From positions 170,967 through 234,966 of the forward strand of contig NZ_FUKR01000022.1 in assembly GCF_900163835.1 (NCBI RefSeq): a stretch of DNA of 64,000 nucleotides, given 5' to 3'. Both the position numbers and the translations under genes were made by a program. Source of the stretch: Mycetocola reblochoni REB411. GTDB lineage: Bacteria; Actinomycetota; Actinomycetes; Actinomycetales; Microbacteriaceae. The notes under the pieces are model-generated. The model had not been told where the DNA came from. It searched no databases and worked only from the letters and a program-made list of their open reading frames with translations. This document shows, piece by piece, positions 15,558 to 24,429 of this stretch (the first letter of the stretch is position 1; each line of letters starts with the position of its first letter).

Positions 15558-17451
15558 TTACGTCGACGCATCGACGCCGAACGGCAGCGGTCGGGAGCCG
15601 GTGTCGCAGCCCGTCCTCGGCCCGGTCGGGTGGATCCGCTGGGCGTGGCGTCAGCTGACCAGCATGCGCACGGCGCTGCTGCTCCTGCTGCTGCTGGCGA
15701 TCGTGGCGATCCCCGGATCGCTGTTCCCCCAGCGCTCCAGCGATCCGAACGGCGTGACGCAGTACTTCAGGGACAACCCCGACACGGCGCCGTTCCTCGA
15801 CAATCTGCAGCTGTTCGACGTCTACTCGTCCGCCTGGTTCTCCAGCATCTACATCCTGCTGTTCGTGTCCCTGATCGGCTGCATCATCCCGCGCACGCGC
15901 CACCACTGGCAGGCGCTGCGGCAGCGTCCGCCGCGGACCCCCGTCCGGTTGGAGCGGCTGGCCGACTTCCGCGAGCGAACCGGCGTGGCCGTCGACGCCG
16001 GCGAGGCGGTGCAGTCCGCCCGGAAGCTGCTCACGACGTCCGGCTATCGGACGGAGATCTACACGCAGACGGCGCGCGGCGGACAGGAGAGCGTGTCCGT
16101 CTCGGCGGAGCGCGGCTATCTGCGCGAGACCGGCAACCTCGTGTTCCACTCGGCGATGGTCGGGGTCCTGCTCGCCGTCGGCGTGGGCGGCGGGCTCGGC
16201 TACAACGGGCAGAAGGTCGTCGTCGAGGGGCAGACGCTGGTCAACACGCTGCTCGACTTCAACTCCTTCAACCCCGGCCGCTTCTTCAACACCGACACCC
16301 TCGCGCCGTACGCGGTCAGCCTGGACAGCTTCGAGGCGGTCTACGAGACGAACAACCTCGACGCCTACGGTCAGCCGATCGACTACACGGCGAATGTGAC
16401 CACGACCCTGCCCGACGGCGAGAGCGCCGAGCGCACGGTCAAGGTCAACGAGCCGCTCGACATCGCCGGCACCAACATCTACCTGCTGGGGAATGGCTAC
16501 GCGCCGACGATCACGGTCAGGGACGCCGACGACAGGGTCGTGTTCACCGACTCCGTGCCCTTCCTGCCCCAGGACACCAACCTGACCTCGCTCGGGGTCA
16601 TCAAGGTCCCGGACGGGCTGGACACGCAGCTGGGGATGACCGGCTTCTTCTACCCGACCGCGATGCGCCTGGAGTCGGGCGCCTACGCCTCGAGCTACCC
16701 TGACCTGGTCTACCCGGTGCTGACGCTCAACGTCTTCCAGGGCGACCTCGGCATCAACGAGGGGGCGCCGAAGTCGGTGTACACGCTCGACGCCGACGGC
16801 ATGGAGCAGATCGCGGGCGGTGACAGCGACACCGCGGCCATCGAGCTCATGCCGGGCCAGCGCAGCGAGCTGCCGAACGGTCTCGGGTCGATCACCTTCG
16901 AGAATGCGGCCGAGCCCGACGCCGAGGTGGTCGACGTGACGGGCGACTCTGCCCAGCCGGAGACCGGCGACGATGCCGCGGAGGACGCGGGCGCGGACAC
17001 GAGCGGTGCCCCTGCGACCGAGGCCCCCGCGACCGACGCCCCTGCGACCGGCACGCCCGCACCCGGCGAGGACGCGACCGCGGACGCGACGCAGGCCCCG
17101 GCCAACCCGCACGGGGGCGATGGCACGGCGGCCTCGGGGGCGAGCAGCACGGCCGAGGGATACTCCGGCGCCGTCAAGCGCTTCGCCTCCTTCGACGTGC
17201 ACCACGACCCCGGTCAGCTGTGGGTGTTGGTGTTCGCGGTCCTGGTGGTCGCCGGGCTGATCACCTCGCTGCTGGTTCCCCGGCGTCGGGTCTGGGTGAA
17301 GGTCTCCTCCGACGGGGAGGGGACGGTGCGCATCCAGTACGCCGGGCTCGCCAGGGGCGAGGATCCCGCGCTCGGCGCCGCGGTCGCCGAACTGGACCGG
17401 AAGCATGCCCGCGAGCTGGGACTGCCGTCCGACGACGGAGCGGTAGGCTGA
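15541..17451 (+). CDS. resB: Cytochrome c biogenesis protein ResB/Ccs1
   Basis: 636-residue membrane protein; part of the system II haem export and ligation complex with CcsB. Three N-terminal hydrophobic segments (about 42-60, 95-115, 205-225) and one near the C-terminus (565-585) flank a large extracytoplasmic domain. A low-complexity Ala/Thr/Pro/Asp stretch at about 473-540 is unusual and probably a flexible spacer. Start TTG at 15541 overlaps ccdA by 17 nt. The first conserved residues are LLLLLLAIVAIPGSLFPQR. Confidence 0.92.
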   Translation: MSRPSDYVDASTPNGSGREPVSQPVLGPVGWIRWAWRQLTSMRTALLLLLLLAIVAIPGSLFPQRSSDPNGVTQYFRDNPDTAPFLDNLQLFDVYSSAWFSSIYILLFVSLIGCIIPRTRHHWQALRQRPPRTPVRLERLADFRERTGVAVDAGEAVQSARKLLTTSGYRTEIYTQTARGGQESVSVSAERGYLRETGNLVFHSAMVGVLLAVGVGGGLGYNGQKVVVEGQTLVNTLLDFNSFNPGRFFNTDTLAPYAVSLDSFEAVYETNNLDAYGQPIDYTANVTTTLPDGESAERTVKVNEPLDIAGTNIYLLGNGYAPTITVRDADDRVVFTDSVPFLPQDTNLTSLGVIKVPDGLDTQLGMTGFFYPTAMRLESGAYASSYPDLVYPVLTLNVFQGDLGINEGAPKSVYTLDADGMEQIAGGDSDTAAIELMPGQRSELPNGLGSITFENAAEPDAEVVDVTGDSAQPETGDDAAEDAGADTSGAPATEAPATDAPATGTPAPGEDATADATQAPANPHGGDGTAASGASSTAEGYSGAVKRFASFDVHHDPGQLWVLVFAVLVVAGLITSLLVPRRRVWVKVSSDGEGTVRIQYAGLARGEDPALGAAVAELDRKHARELGLPSDDGAVG

Positions 17452-17455
17452 GCGG

Positions 17456-18481
17456 GTGCAAGAGTCCGATCTGAGCTTCTTCTCCGTCGTGCTGCTGTGG
17501 TCGGCCATGGCGGTGTACGCGCTGGCCTTCATCGCCTTCGCGATGGACCTCGCCCGGCGCAGCGCCGACGCGGGCCGGGTGCGGGCGGGCGAGCCCGAGC
17601 TCGTCACCGCGTCCGCGGCCGGAACCGCCTCCGCGGCCGGAACCGCCTCCGCGGTCGGCGGCGTCGCACGCCCGCCGCGCGCCGCCCGACGGGGGAACAC
17701 CGGCCCCGAGGTGACCGCGAGCCTCTCGCCGAGCCTGCGGGTCGGCGTGGTGCTCACCGTCCTCGGCTTCCTGCTGCACCTCGGCGCGACCGTGCTGCGC
17801 GGCGTCGACGCCGAACGCGTCCCGTGGGCGAACATGTACGAGTTCGCGATGACGGGCACCCTGATGATCGTCCTCGTGTTCCTCGTCGTCCTCACCCGCA
17901 GCGATCTGCGCTTCCTCGGCACCTTCGTGATCGGTCTGGTCCTCGTGCTGCTCGGCGCGAGCGCGGTCAACTTCTACGTCGAGGTCGTGCCGCTGCCCCC
18001 GGCGCTGCAGTCGGCGTGGCTCATCATCCACGTGTTCGTGGCGACGCTCGGCACCGCGTTCTTCGCGCTCGGCTTCGCCTTGAGCGCCCTGCAGCTCGTC
18101 CAGGACCGCAGGGAACGCTCGGACAAGCCCGTCGGTGAGCAGTGGCTGAAGTTCCTCGCCACCCTGCCGGGGTCCGAGCGGCTCGAGAACCTGGCCTACC
18201 GGGTGAACATCATCGGCTTCATCCTCTGGACCTTCACGCTCATCGCCGGCGCGATCTGGGCGGAGAAGGCCTGGGGCCGGTACTGGGGCTGGGACACCAA
18301 AGAGGTCTGGACCTTCATCATCTGGGTGCTGTACGCGGGGTACATCCACGCCCGCGCCACCAAGGGCTGGCGGGGGACCCGATCCGCGTGGCTGGCGATC
18401 GTCGGCTTCATCGCGGTGATCTTCAACTTCACGATCGTGAACATGTTCTTCGACGGTCTGCACTCCTACTCCGGCCTCTGA
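17456..18481 (+). CDS. ccsB: Cytochrome c biogenesis protein CcsB/ResC (haem ligase)
   Basis: 341 residues, about eight membrane helices. The tryptophan-rich haem-presenting motif WGRYWGWDTKEVWTFI lies near residue 275. A periplasmic haem-ligand His is expected before it; the candidate is in HLGATVL. GTG start with TAGGCT 6 nt upstream, so it has its own leaderless promoter although only 4 nt from resB. The N-terminal loop holds a three-copy 18-bp repeat (17606-17659) encoding TASAAG units. Confidence 0.92.
   Translation: MQESDLSFFSVVLLWSAMAVYALAFIAFAMDLARRSADAGRVRAGEPELVTASAAGTASAAGTASAVGGVARPPRAARRGNTGPEVTASLSPSLRVGVVLTVLGFLLHLGATVLRGVDAERVPWANMYEFAMTGTLMIVLVFLVVLTRSDLRFLGTFVIGLVLVLLGASAVNFYVEVVPLPPALQSAWLIIHVFVATLGTAFFALGFALSALQLVQDRRERSDKPVGEQWLKFLATLPGSERLENLAYRVNIIGFILWTFTLIAGAIWAEKAWGRYWGWDTKEVWTFIIWVLYAGYIHARATKGWRGTRSAWLAIVGFIAVIFNFTIVNMFFDGLHSYSGL
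17606..17659. repeat. In-frame 18-bp tandem repeat in ccsB
   Basis: Three copies of ACCGCSTCCGCGGYCGGM encoding TASAAG, TASAAG and TASAVG in the loop after the first membrane helix of CcsB. Being a multiple of three, it changes length without breaking the frame. Confidence 0.8.
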
Positions 18482-18484
18482 CCC

Positions 18485-19258
18485 GTGGCGGCACGGGGCG
18501 CCTCGCGGCGGCGGACGTCGCGCCGCGGCGGCGTGACCGCAGGGTCGGCGATGGCGGCTCTCGTCGTCGCCGTGCTCCTGGCGGTGCTCGGGCCGCAGCT
18601 GGCGTCGGACGGCGACGGCACGACGGGCACGGGCGCGCCGGAGGTCACCCGCGTCACCGGTGAGGCCGCCGAGGTTCTGGAGACGATCCCCGTGAAGGGG
18701 CGAGCCCCGACGACCGGCTACGACCGGGTCGCCCGCTTCGGCGAGGCGTGGACGGACGTGGACGCCAACGGCTGCGACACCAGGAACGACATCCTGCTCC
18801 GCGACCTCGACGAGGTGCGCGTCGACGACCGCTGCCGCGTGCTCAGCGGGGTGCTGCACAGCCCCTACAGCGGCAAGGACGTGGCGTTCCGGCGTGGTGT
18901 CGACACCTCGGCCGAGGTGCAGATCGACCACGTCGTCGCCCTGCAGAACGCCTGGGTGACGGGGGCGCAGCAGCTCGACGACGACACCCGCACCCTGCTG
19001 GCCAACGACCCGCTCAACCTCATCGCCGCGGACGGCGCGTCGAACCAGCAGAAGTCGGCGTCCGACGCCGCCAGCTGGCTGCCGGCCGACCGCGGGTTCC
19101 GCTGTGCCTACGTGGCCAGGCAGATTGGCGTCAAGGCCGCACACGGTCTGTGGGTGACCCCGGCCGAGGGCGAGGCCATGAGGAGGGTGCTCTCCGCGTG
19201 CCCGGGACAGACGATCCCCGACGCCGAGGTGGCCGCCCGGCTGACGGCTGCGGGCTGA
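18485..19258 (+). CDS. Secreted or membrane-anchored HNH nuclease-like protein (DUF1524)
   Basis: 257 residues. A basic N-terminus and one hydrophobic segment (about 22-40) suggest export. The C-terminal half is a DUF1524/GmrSD-C-type HNH fold, with VQIDHVVALQNAW (metal His), LANDPLNLIAADGASNQQK (Asn and Lys) and cysteines at C97, C116, C213 and C238 that could form disulfides outside the cell. GTG start 4 nt after ccsB. Extracellular DNA degradation is the usual guess for this family. Confidence 0.85.
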   Translation: MAARGASRRRTSRRGGVTAGSAMAALVVAVLLAVLGPQLASDGDGTTGTGAPEVTRVTGEAAEVLETIPVKGRAPTTGYDRVARFGEAWTDVDANGCDTRNDILLRDLDEVRVDDRCRVLSGVLHSPYSGKDVAFRRGVDTSAEVQIDHVVALQNAWVTGAQQLDDDTRTLLANDPLNLIAADGASNQQKSASDAASWLPADRGFRCAYVARQIGVKAAHGLWVTPAEGEAMRRVLSACPGQTIPDAEVAARLTAAG

Positions 19259-19277
19259 CCGCGCCCGGCGCCGATCC

Positions 19278-20294
19278 TCACCCCACGTCCGTGCGCGCGG
19301 CGAGCAGCCCGGCACAGCGGCGCAGTCGCTCACGCCACCAGCGGGTGCGCTCCGGCGCGGCGGCGTGCCGGGCGAGCAGTTCCGCGTCGGGGACGACCCT
19401 CCGCACGGCGACGGCTCCGCCCCTGGCACGCAGCGGGTCGGCGGTCACGTCCGCCGCGAGCAGGGACGCCGTGCCGAGCCCGCACGCGAGCTGCTGGCCG
19501 GGCAGCGCGGCGGCCAGCCGCGCTCCGAGCGACAGTCCGACGCTCGTGTCGATCGCACTGGAGACCACGGCGGGCAGACCGAGTCGCTCGACGAGCGCGA
19601 TCGCCCTCCGGGCGCCGCCGAGCGGCTGCGCCTTGATGACGATGACGTCCGCGGCGCCGGCCGCCACGACGCGCTCGGGGTCGGCGGCCCTGCGGATGCT
19701 CTCGTCGGCGGCGACGGCGACCCGGCCGTCCAGGCGTACCCGTAGCGCGGCCAGCTCATCGACGCCGGCGCAGGGCTGCTCGGCGTACTGGAGGCCGAAC
19801 GGCTCCAGGGCGCGCAGCGCCGCGACCGCCTCGTCCACCGCCCAGCCGCCGTTCGCGTCGACGCGGATCATGCCCCCGTCGCCGAGGGCGGCACGCACGG
19901 CTGCAACGCGTGCGACGTCGTCGGACAGCGACTGACCCCGCTCGGCGACCTTCACCTTGACGGTCGTCGTCCCGTCGTAGCGCGCCAGCACGGCGGGGAC
20001 CTCGTCGGCGTGCACCGCCGGAACCGTGGCGTTGACGGGGACGAAGTCCCTGAGCGGCTCCGGGCCGCGGGACCAGCCGTCCTCGACCGCGGCGGCCAGC
20101 CAGCTCGACGCCTCCGGGTCGGCGTACTCGACGAAGGGCGAGAACTCGCTCCATCCCTCCGGCCCCTCCAGCAGCACGGCCTCGCGCACCGTGATGCCCC
20201 TGAACCGGGTCACCAGGGGGAGGGCGACGACATGGCTGCGCTCGACGAGCTCGTCGGCGGACGGCAGCGGCACGGGGGAGTCAGGGGTCGGCAC
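19278..20294 (-). CDS. menC: o-Succinylbenzoate synthase
   Basis: Enolase-superfamily dehydratase of menaquinone synthesis. Catalytic acid/base Lys lies in TTVKVKVAERG; metal ligands are in RVDANGGW (Asp), YAEQP (Glu) and AVAADESI (Asp); the second Lys is in VIKAQPLGG. I chose the GTG at 20294, which puts about 20 residues before the conserved VVALPLVTRFRGI; a GTG at 20327 would add 11 residues. It is divergent from menB with a 65-bp gap, convergent with the HNH gene. Confidence 0.92.
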   Translation of the reverse strand: MPTPDSPVPLPSADELVERSHVVALPLVTRFRGITVREAVLLEGPEGWSEFSPFVEYADPEASSWLAAAVEDGWSRGPEPLRDFVPVNATVPAVHADEVPAVLARYDGTTTVKVKVAERGQSLSDDVARVAAVRAALGDGGMIRVDANGGWAVDEAVAALRALEPFGLQYAEQPCAGVDELAALRVRLDGRVAVAADESIRRAADPERVVAAGAADVIVIKAQPLGGARRAIALVERLGLPAVVSSAIDTSVGLSLGARLAAALPGQQLACGLGTASLLAADVTADPLRARGGAVAVRRVVPDAELLARHAAAPERTRWWRERLRRCAGLLAARTDVG

Positions 20295-20359
20295 CCCTCC
20301 ATTGTCGCGCCGCCAGGACGGGAGCACGAGCCGGACCGGACGGCTCGTAGACTTGGGCC

Positions 20360-21265
20360 ATGAGCGTCTCCGAGATCTTCGACCCCGAGCAGTGGACGAC
20401 GGCGGAGGGGGCCGGACCCCTGGAGGACATCACCTACCACCACGATCGAAGCGGACGCATCGCCCGGATCGCCTTCGACCGCCCCGAGGTGCGCAACGCC
20501 TTCCGCCCGCGCACGGTGGACGAGCTGTACCGCGCCCTGGAGGACGCCAGGGTCAACCCGCGCATCGGCGTCGTGCTGCTCACCGGCAACGGTCCGAGTC
20601 CGAAGGACGGCGGCTGGGCGTTCTGCTCCGGCGGCGACCAGCGCATCCGCGGCAGGGACGGCTACCAGTACTCGGACACCGACACCGCCGAGGGCGTCGA
20701 CCGGGCGCGCTCGGGTCGGCTGCACATCCTCGAGGTGCAGCGGCTGATCCGTTTCATGCCGAAGGTCGTCATCGCCGTCGTGCCGGGCTGGGCGGCGGGG
20801 GGAGGGCACTCGCTCCACGTCGTCTGCGATCTCACCATCGCCAGCGAGGAGCACGGCAGGTTCAAGCAGACCGACGCCGACGTCGGCTCCTTCGACGGCG
20901 GCTACGGCAGCGCCTACTTCGCCCGGCAGGTCGGGCAGAAGGTGGGCAGGGAGGTGTTCTTCCTCGCCAGGGAGTACTCGGCCAGGCGGGCGTACGAGAT
21001 GGGGGCGGTCAACGCGGTCGTCCCGCACGCCGAGCTGGAGGAGACCGCGCTGGACTGGGCGCGCACGATCCTCACCAAGTCGCCGACGGCGATCCGCATG
21101 CTCAAGTTCGCCTTCAACGCGGTCGACGACGGGATGGTCGGCCAGCAGGTCTTCGCCGGTGAGGCCACGCGGCTCGCCTACGGCACCGACGAGGCCGTGG
21201 AGGGGCGCGACTCGTTCCTGCAGAAGCGCGAGCCCGACTGGGCGCCGTACCCGTGGCAGTTCTAG
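20360..21265 (+). CDS. menB: 1,4-Dihydroxy-2-naphthoyl-CoA synthase
   Basis: Crotonase-fold enzyme that closes the naphthoate ring. 301 residues. It has FDRPEVRNAFRPRTVDEL near the N-terminus, the MenB-specific CSGGDQRIRG loop, and PGWAAGGGHSLHVVCDL for the oxyanion hole. Leaderless signal: TAGACT 6 nt before the ATG. It overlaps menE by 13 nt. Its substrate is o-succinylbenzoyl-CoA from MenE. Confidence 0.95.
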   Translation: MSVSEIFDPEQWTTAEGAGPLEDITYHHDRSGRIARIAFDRPEVRNAFRPRTVDELYRALEDARVNPRIGVVLLTGNGPSPKDGGWAFCSGGDQRIRGRDGYQYSDTDTAEGVDRARSGRLHILEVQRLIRFMPKVVIAVVPGWAAGGGHSLHVVCDLTIASEEHGRFKQTDADVGSFDGGYGSAYFARQVGQKVGREVFFLAREYSARRAYEMGAVNAVVPHAELEETALDWARTILTKSPTAIRMLKFAFNAVDDGMVGQQVFAGEATRLAYGTDEAVEGRDSFLQKREPDWAPYPWQF

Positions 21266-22431
21266 ACCCGCTCGGCGGCTCGCGACCGCTGGCCGAGGTC
21301 GCCGTCGGAGCGGACGACCACGCCCGGGTCTCGCGGCTGCTGGCGGTGGCGCTTGAGGGCACCGGTCCCGCGCTGCTTCCCCGAGCCGGAGAGGAGCAGG
21401 CGATGCCCGTCGCGGGTGCCCCCGTCGCGGGCGGCGTCGCCGATCGGATCGCGCTGGTCGTCGAGACCTCCGGCTCGACCGGGTACCCCAAGCGGGTCGC
21501 TCTCAGCGCCGGGGCGTTGCGAGCCTCGCACGCGGCGAGCGGGCGCGCGCTGGGAGGGCCGGGCCAGTGGCTGCTCGCTCTGCCTCCGCACTACATCGCC
21601 GGCGTCCAGGTGCTGATCCGCTCGCTCCTGGACGGCACCGAGGCGGTCGCGGCGCCGCAGGGCCCCTTCCGTCCCGACGGCTTCGTCGCGGCGGCCGCCC
21701 TGCTCGACCCCGGCGTCAGGCACTACACCTCGCTCGTTCCCGTCCAGCTCAGCCGTCTGCTCGACGACGAGGAGGGGGTCGCGGCTCTCACCCGCTTCGA
21801 CGGCGTCGTCGTCGGGGGCCAGCGTCTGCCGCTGCCGCTCGCCGAGCGTGCGGCCGCTGTGGGCGTGCGGCTGCACCGCAGCTACGGCTCGAGCGAGACG
21901 GCGGGCGGCTGCGTGTACGACGGCGTCCCCTTCGACGGTGTCGAGCTCTCCGTGGCCGACGGCGAGGTCGCGGTCGGCGGCGCCGTGCTCGCCGAGGGAT
22001 ACCTCGGGGATCCCCGGCTCACGGCGGAGCGCTTCCGCGGCGAGGGCGCGCGGCGGCGATACCTGACCGGGGACACCGGATCGATCGAGGGCGGCGTGCT
22101 CGGCGTCTCCGGGCGCCGCGACCGCGTCCTCGTCTCCGGCGGGACGAACGTCTCGCTCGACCGGCTCGAGGCGGTCCTCCGCGACCGGCCCGGCTGGGAC
22201 GGCGTCGTCGTGCTCGCCCGCGACGACGAGCAGTGGGGGCAGGTCCCCGTCGTCGTCGCTGCGGTCGACGTCGACCTCGCCGAGGCGCGGGCGATCGCTG
22301 CCCAGGCGATCGGCGTCGCGGCGCAGCCGGCCGCCGTCCGCCGTCTCGACACCGTGCCGATGACCGCGTCGGGCAAGCCCGACCGGGTCGCGATCGCGCG
22401 CCTGCTCGCCCCGGCCGGGCCCCGGCACTGA
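21253..22431 (+). CDS. menE: o-Succinylbenzoate-CoA ligase
   Basis: AMP-forming acyl-CoA synthetase. 392 residues, short for the superfamily but typical of actinobacterial MenE. The P-loop is ETSGSTGYPKRVAL (about 72-85); LHRSYGSSETAGG forms the A5 region; the C-terminal catalytic Lys is in MTASGKPDRVAIA. GTG start inside the end of menB, so translation is coupled. It activates the MenC product. Confidence 0.93.
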   Translation: MAVLDPLGGSRPLAEVAVGADDHARVSRLLAVALEGTGPALLPRAGEEQAMPVAGAPVAGGVADRIALVVETSGSTGYPKRVALSAGALRASHAASGRALGGPGQWLLALPPHYIAGVQVLIRSLLDGTEAVAAPQGPFRPDGFVAAAALLDPGVRHYTSLVPVQLSRLLDDEEGVAALTRFDGVVVGGQRLPLPLAERAAAVGVRLHRSYGSSETAGGCVYDGVPFDGVELSVADGEVAVGGAVLAEGYLGDPRLTAERFRGEGARRRYLTGDTGSIEGGVLGVSGRRDRVLVSGGTNVSLDRLEAVLRDRPGWDGVVVLARDDEQWGQVPVVVAAVDVDLAEARAIAAQAIGVAAQPAAVRRLDTVPMTASGKPDRVAIARLLAPAGPRH

Positions 22432-22466
22432 CGGTAGGATCGGGCCTGAGAGCGGAAGGACGCCAG

Positions 22467-23453
22467 GTGGCCCCCAGACAACAACGACTCGACCCGGCGA
22501 CGACGATCGCGGCGAACCGCCAACGGCGTGGACGCAGCGGGAACCCCGCGTACAGGGACACCCCGCCTCCGCGCACCGCGGGCTGGCGCGACTGGGTGGA
22601 GGGCGCGCGCATCCGCACCCTGCCGATGGCGCTCGCGCCCGTGCTCATCGGAACGGCCGCGGCGGTGCGCGCTGGGGACCCGGGGGAGTTCCACTGGGTG
22701 AGGGCACTGCTGTGCCTGGTCATCGCGGTGGCGCTGCAGATCGGCGTCAACTACGCCAACGACTACAGCGACGGCGTGCGCGGGACCGACGACGCCAGGG
22801 TCGGCCCCGGCCGTCTCGTCGGAGGCGGACTGGCCCCGGCGTCGGCGGTGCTGCGGGTGGCACTGGGCTTCTTCGGGCTCGCGGCTATCGCGGGCGTCGT
22901 CCTCACCGTCGTGACGGGGATCTGGTGGCTGCCGCTCGTCGGCGTGCTCGCGATCGTGGCCGCGTGGTTCTACACGGGCGGACGGCGTCCCTACGGCTAC
23001 CTCGGCTTCGGCGAGGTCTTCGTCTTCCTGTTCTTCGGGCTCGTCGCCACGCTCGGCACGATGTACGCCCAGGTGGGGCTGCTCAGCCAGGAGGCCTGGA
23101 TCGGCGCGATCGGCGGCGGGCTCATCGCCTGCGCCGCCCTCGAGATCAACAACATCCGCGACATCGAGCAGGACAGGGCGGCGGGCAAGCGCACGCTGAG
23201 CGTTCGCATCGGCCGGACGGCCAGCCTCGTGCTGTTCTGCCTGCAGCTGCTCGTTCCGTTCGCGCTCGCCGCGCTCCTGGCGATCTTCTATCCGCTCGCC
23301 TGGGGGGCGCTGTTCGGGCTGCTCATCGCCATCCCCGCCTGCCTCATCGCGGTCACGGCGACGACGCCGAAGGAGCTGATCCTCGTCCTCAAGCTGGTCG
23401 GCTTCGTGCAGATCGTGTTCAGCGTGCTGCTGTCGGCGGCGCTCGTGCTCTGA
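22467..23453 (+). CDS. menA: 1,4-Dihydroxy-2-naphthoate polyprenyltransferase
   Basis: UbiA-family membrane prenyltransferase of 328 residues, about eight helices. The first Asp-rich motif is NYANDYSDGVRGTDDAR; the second is NNIRDIEQDRAAGKRTL. It attaches the polyprenyl chain to DHNA. GTG start with AAGGA 6 nt upstream; a TAGGAT hexamer at 22434 may be a promoter giving a short leader. The prenyl donor likely comes from the polyprenyl synthase at 29.2 kb. Confidence 0.94.
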   Translation: MAPRQQRLDPATTIAANRQRRGRSGNPAYRDTPPPRTAGWRDWVEGARIRTLPMALAPVLIGTAAAVRAGDPGEFHWVRALLCLVIAVALQIGVNYANDYSDGVRGTDDARVGPGRLVGGGLAPASAVLRVALGFFGLAAIAGVVLTVVTGIWWLPLVGVLAIVAAWFYTGGRRPYGYLGFGEVFVFLFFGLVATLGTMYAQVGLLSQEAWIGAIGGGLIACAALEINNIRDIEQDRAAGKRTLSVRIGRTASLVLFCLQLLVPFALAALLAIFYPLAWGALFGLLIAIPACLIAVTATTPKELILVLKLVGFVQIVFSVLLSAALVL

Positions 23454-23508
23454 GCCGTCGGCGGCGCGGGGAGGTCGGTGCGCATCGACGCGCCCGTCTC
23501 GCGCGGGA

Positions 23509-23838
23509 TCAGGAGCCGGACGCGGGCCCGCCCGCGGTTCCGTCGCCGCGACGCTCGGCGGCGGTGTCCGTCGCCGCCTCGTCGACGGCGGCGTCCTCCG
23601 CGTCCTCGTCCAGGTGGGGGCCCTCGTCGTCGACGCCGCGGCGCCTGCGGTCGATGGCGATCGCCACGCGGTCCCGGGAGCCGCGCAGGAACAGCAGCGA
23701 CAGCACGAGCCCGATGATGGCCGCGTACAGGGCGGCGTACGGCCCCAGCACGCCGATGGCGAGGAAGATGACGAAGGGCACCACGAACACGGCGAGGCGC
23801 AGCGCGGTGTACAGGAGGACGGAACGCGTGGATGTCAC
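23509..23838 (-). CDS. DUF4229-like two-helix membrane protein
   Basis: 109 residues; two adjacent hydrophobic segments (about 8-30 and 32-50), then a basic stretch (RGSRDRVAIAIDRRRRG) and a highly acidic tail. This matches the actinobacterial DUF4229 group found beside menA or menD. Leaderless signal: TAGACT 7 nt before the GTG. Lies inside the men cluster on the opposite strand. Confidence 0.8.
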   Translation of the reverse strand: MTSTRSVLLYTALRLAVFVVPFVIFLAIGVLGPYAALYAAIIGLVLSLLFLRGSRDRVAIAIDRRRRGVDDEGPHLDEDAEDAAVDEAATDTAAERRGDGTAGGPASGS

Positions 23839-23910
23839 GCCCGCCAGTCTACGGCCGCCGGCTGGGCGCCCGGCCCGGGTGCCGCCAGGGCGGCCGACTA
23901 CCATGGAGGC

Positions 23911-24429
23911 ATGCTTCGACTCCTCCTGATCGCGATCCCGATCCTGGTCGTCGTGACGATCTACGCCGTCGTCGACTGCGCGATGATCGCCAAGGGCCGG
24001 ATCAGGGGCCTGTCGCGACCGGCATGGATCGTCCTGATCCTCATCCTGCCCCTCATCGGTCTCGTGCTGTGGTTCGTGATCGGTCGCGGCCCGGCCGGCC
24101 CGGTGGTGCGCCCGGCCTCGCCCGACGACGACCCGCTCTTCCTCAGCGACCTGGACAGGGCCGATCAGGACGAGCGCATCCGTGAGCTGGAGGAGCAGCT
24201 CCTCGCCATCGACGAGGAGGAGCGTCGCGACGCGACACGACGGCAGGACCCCTCCGGCGGTCCGGACGCCGCCGGGCGCGCGCCATCCAGTGACGGCGCG
24301 GCGGACGCCGCTGACGCGACGCCGGGCGAGGGCGTGCCGGAGCCGAACGACGACGTCGAGGACCCGTCGGCGGACCGCCGCAGCGGGCCCGAGCGCGACG
24401 ACGACGGCACGGGCTCGGCGCGTGGCTGA
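23911..24429 (+). CDS. PLDc_N-type membrane protein
   Basis: 172 residues. Two hydrophobic segments (about 3-24, 38-58) have the PLD-nuclease N-terminal pattern YAVVDCAMIAKGRIRGLSRP then LPLIGLVLWFVIGRG. A coiled-coil-like segment (DERIRELEEQLLAIDEEER, about 90-108) and an acidic disordered tail follow; there is no catalytic domain. TACCAT lies 6 nt before the ATG. It overlaps menD by 8 nt, so the pair is co-transcribed. Function unknown. Confidence 0.8.
   Translation: MLRLLLIAIPILVVVTIYAVVDCAMIAKGRIRGLSRPAWIVLILILPLIGLVLWFVIGRGPAGPVVRPASPDDDPLFLSDLDRADQDERIRELEEQLLAIDEEERRDATRRQDPSGGPDAAGRAPSSDGAADAADATPGEGVPEPNDDVEDPSADRRSGPERDDDGTGSARG

Noticed and set aside
15508..19429. Very long minus-strand open frames opposite resB and ccsB
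   Set aside because: High GC leaves few stops; the sequences are low-complexity and the plus-strand genes have all family motifs.
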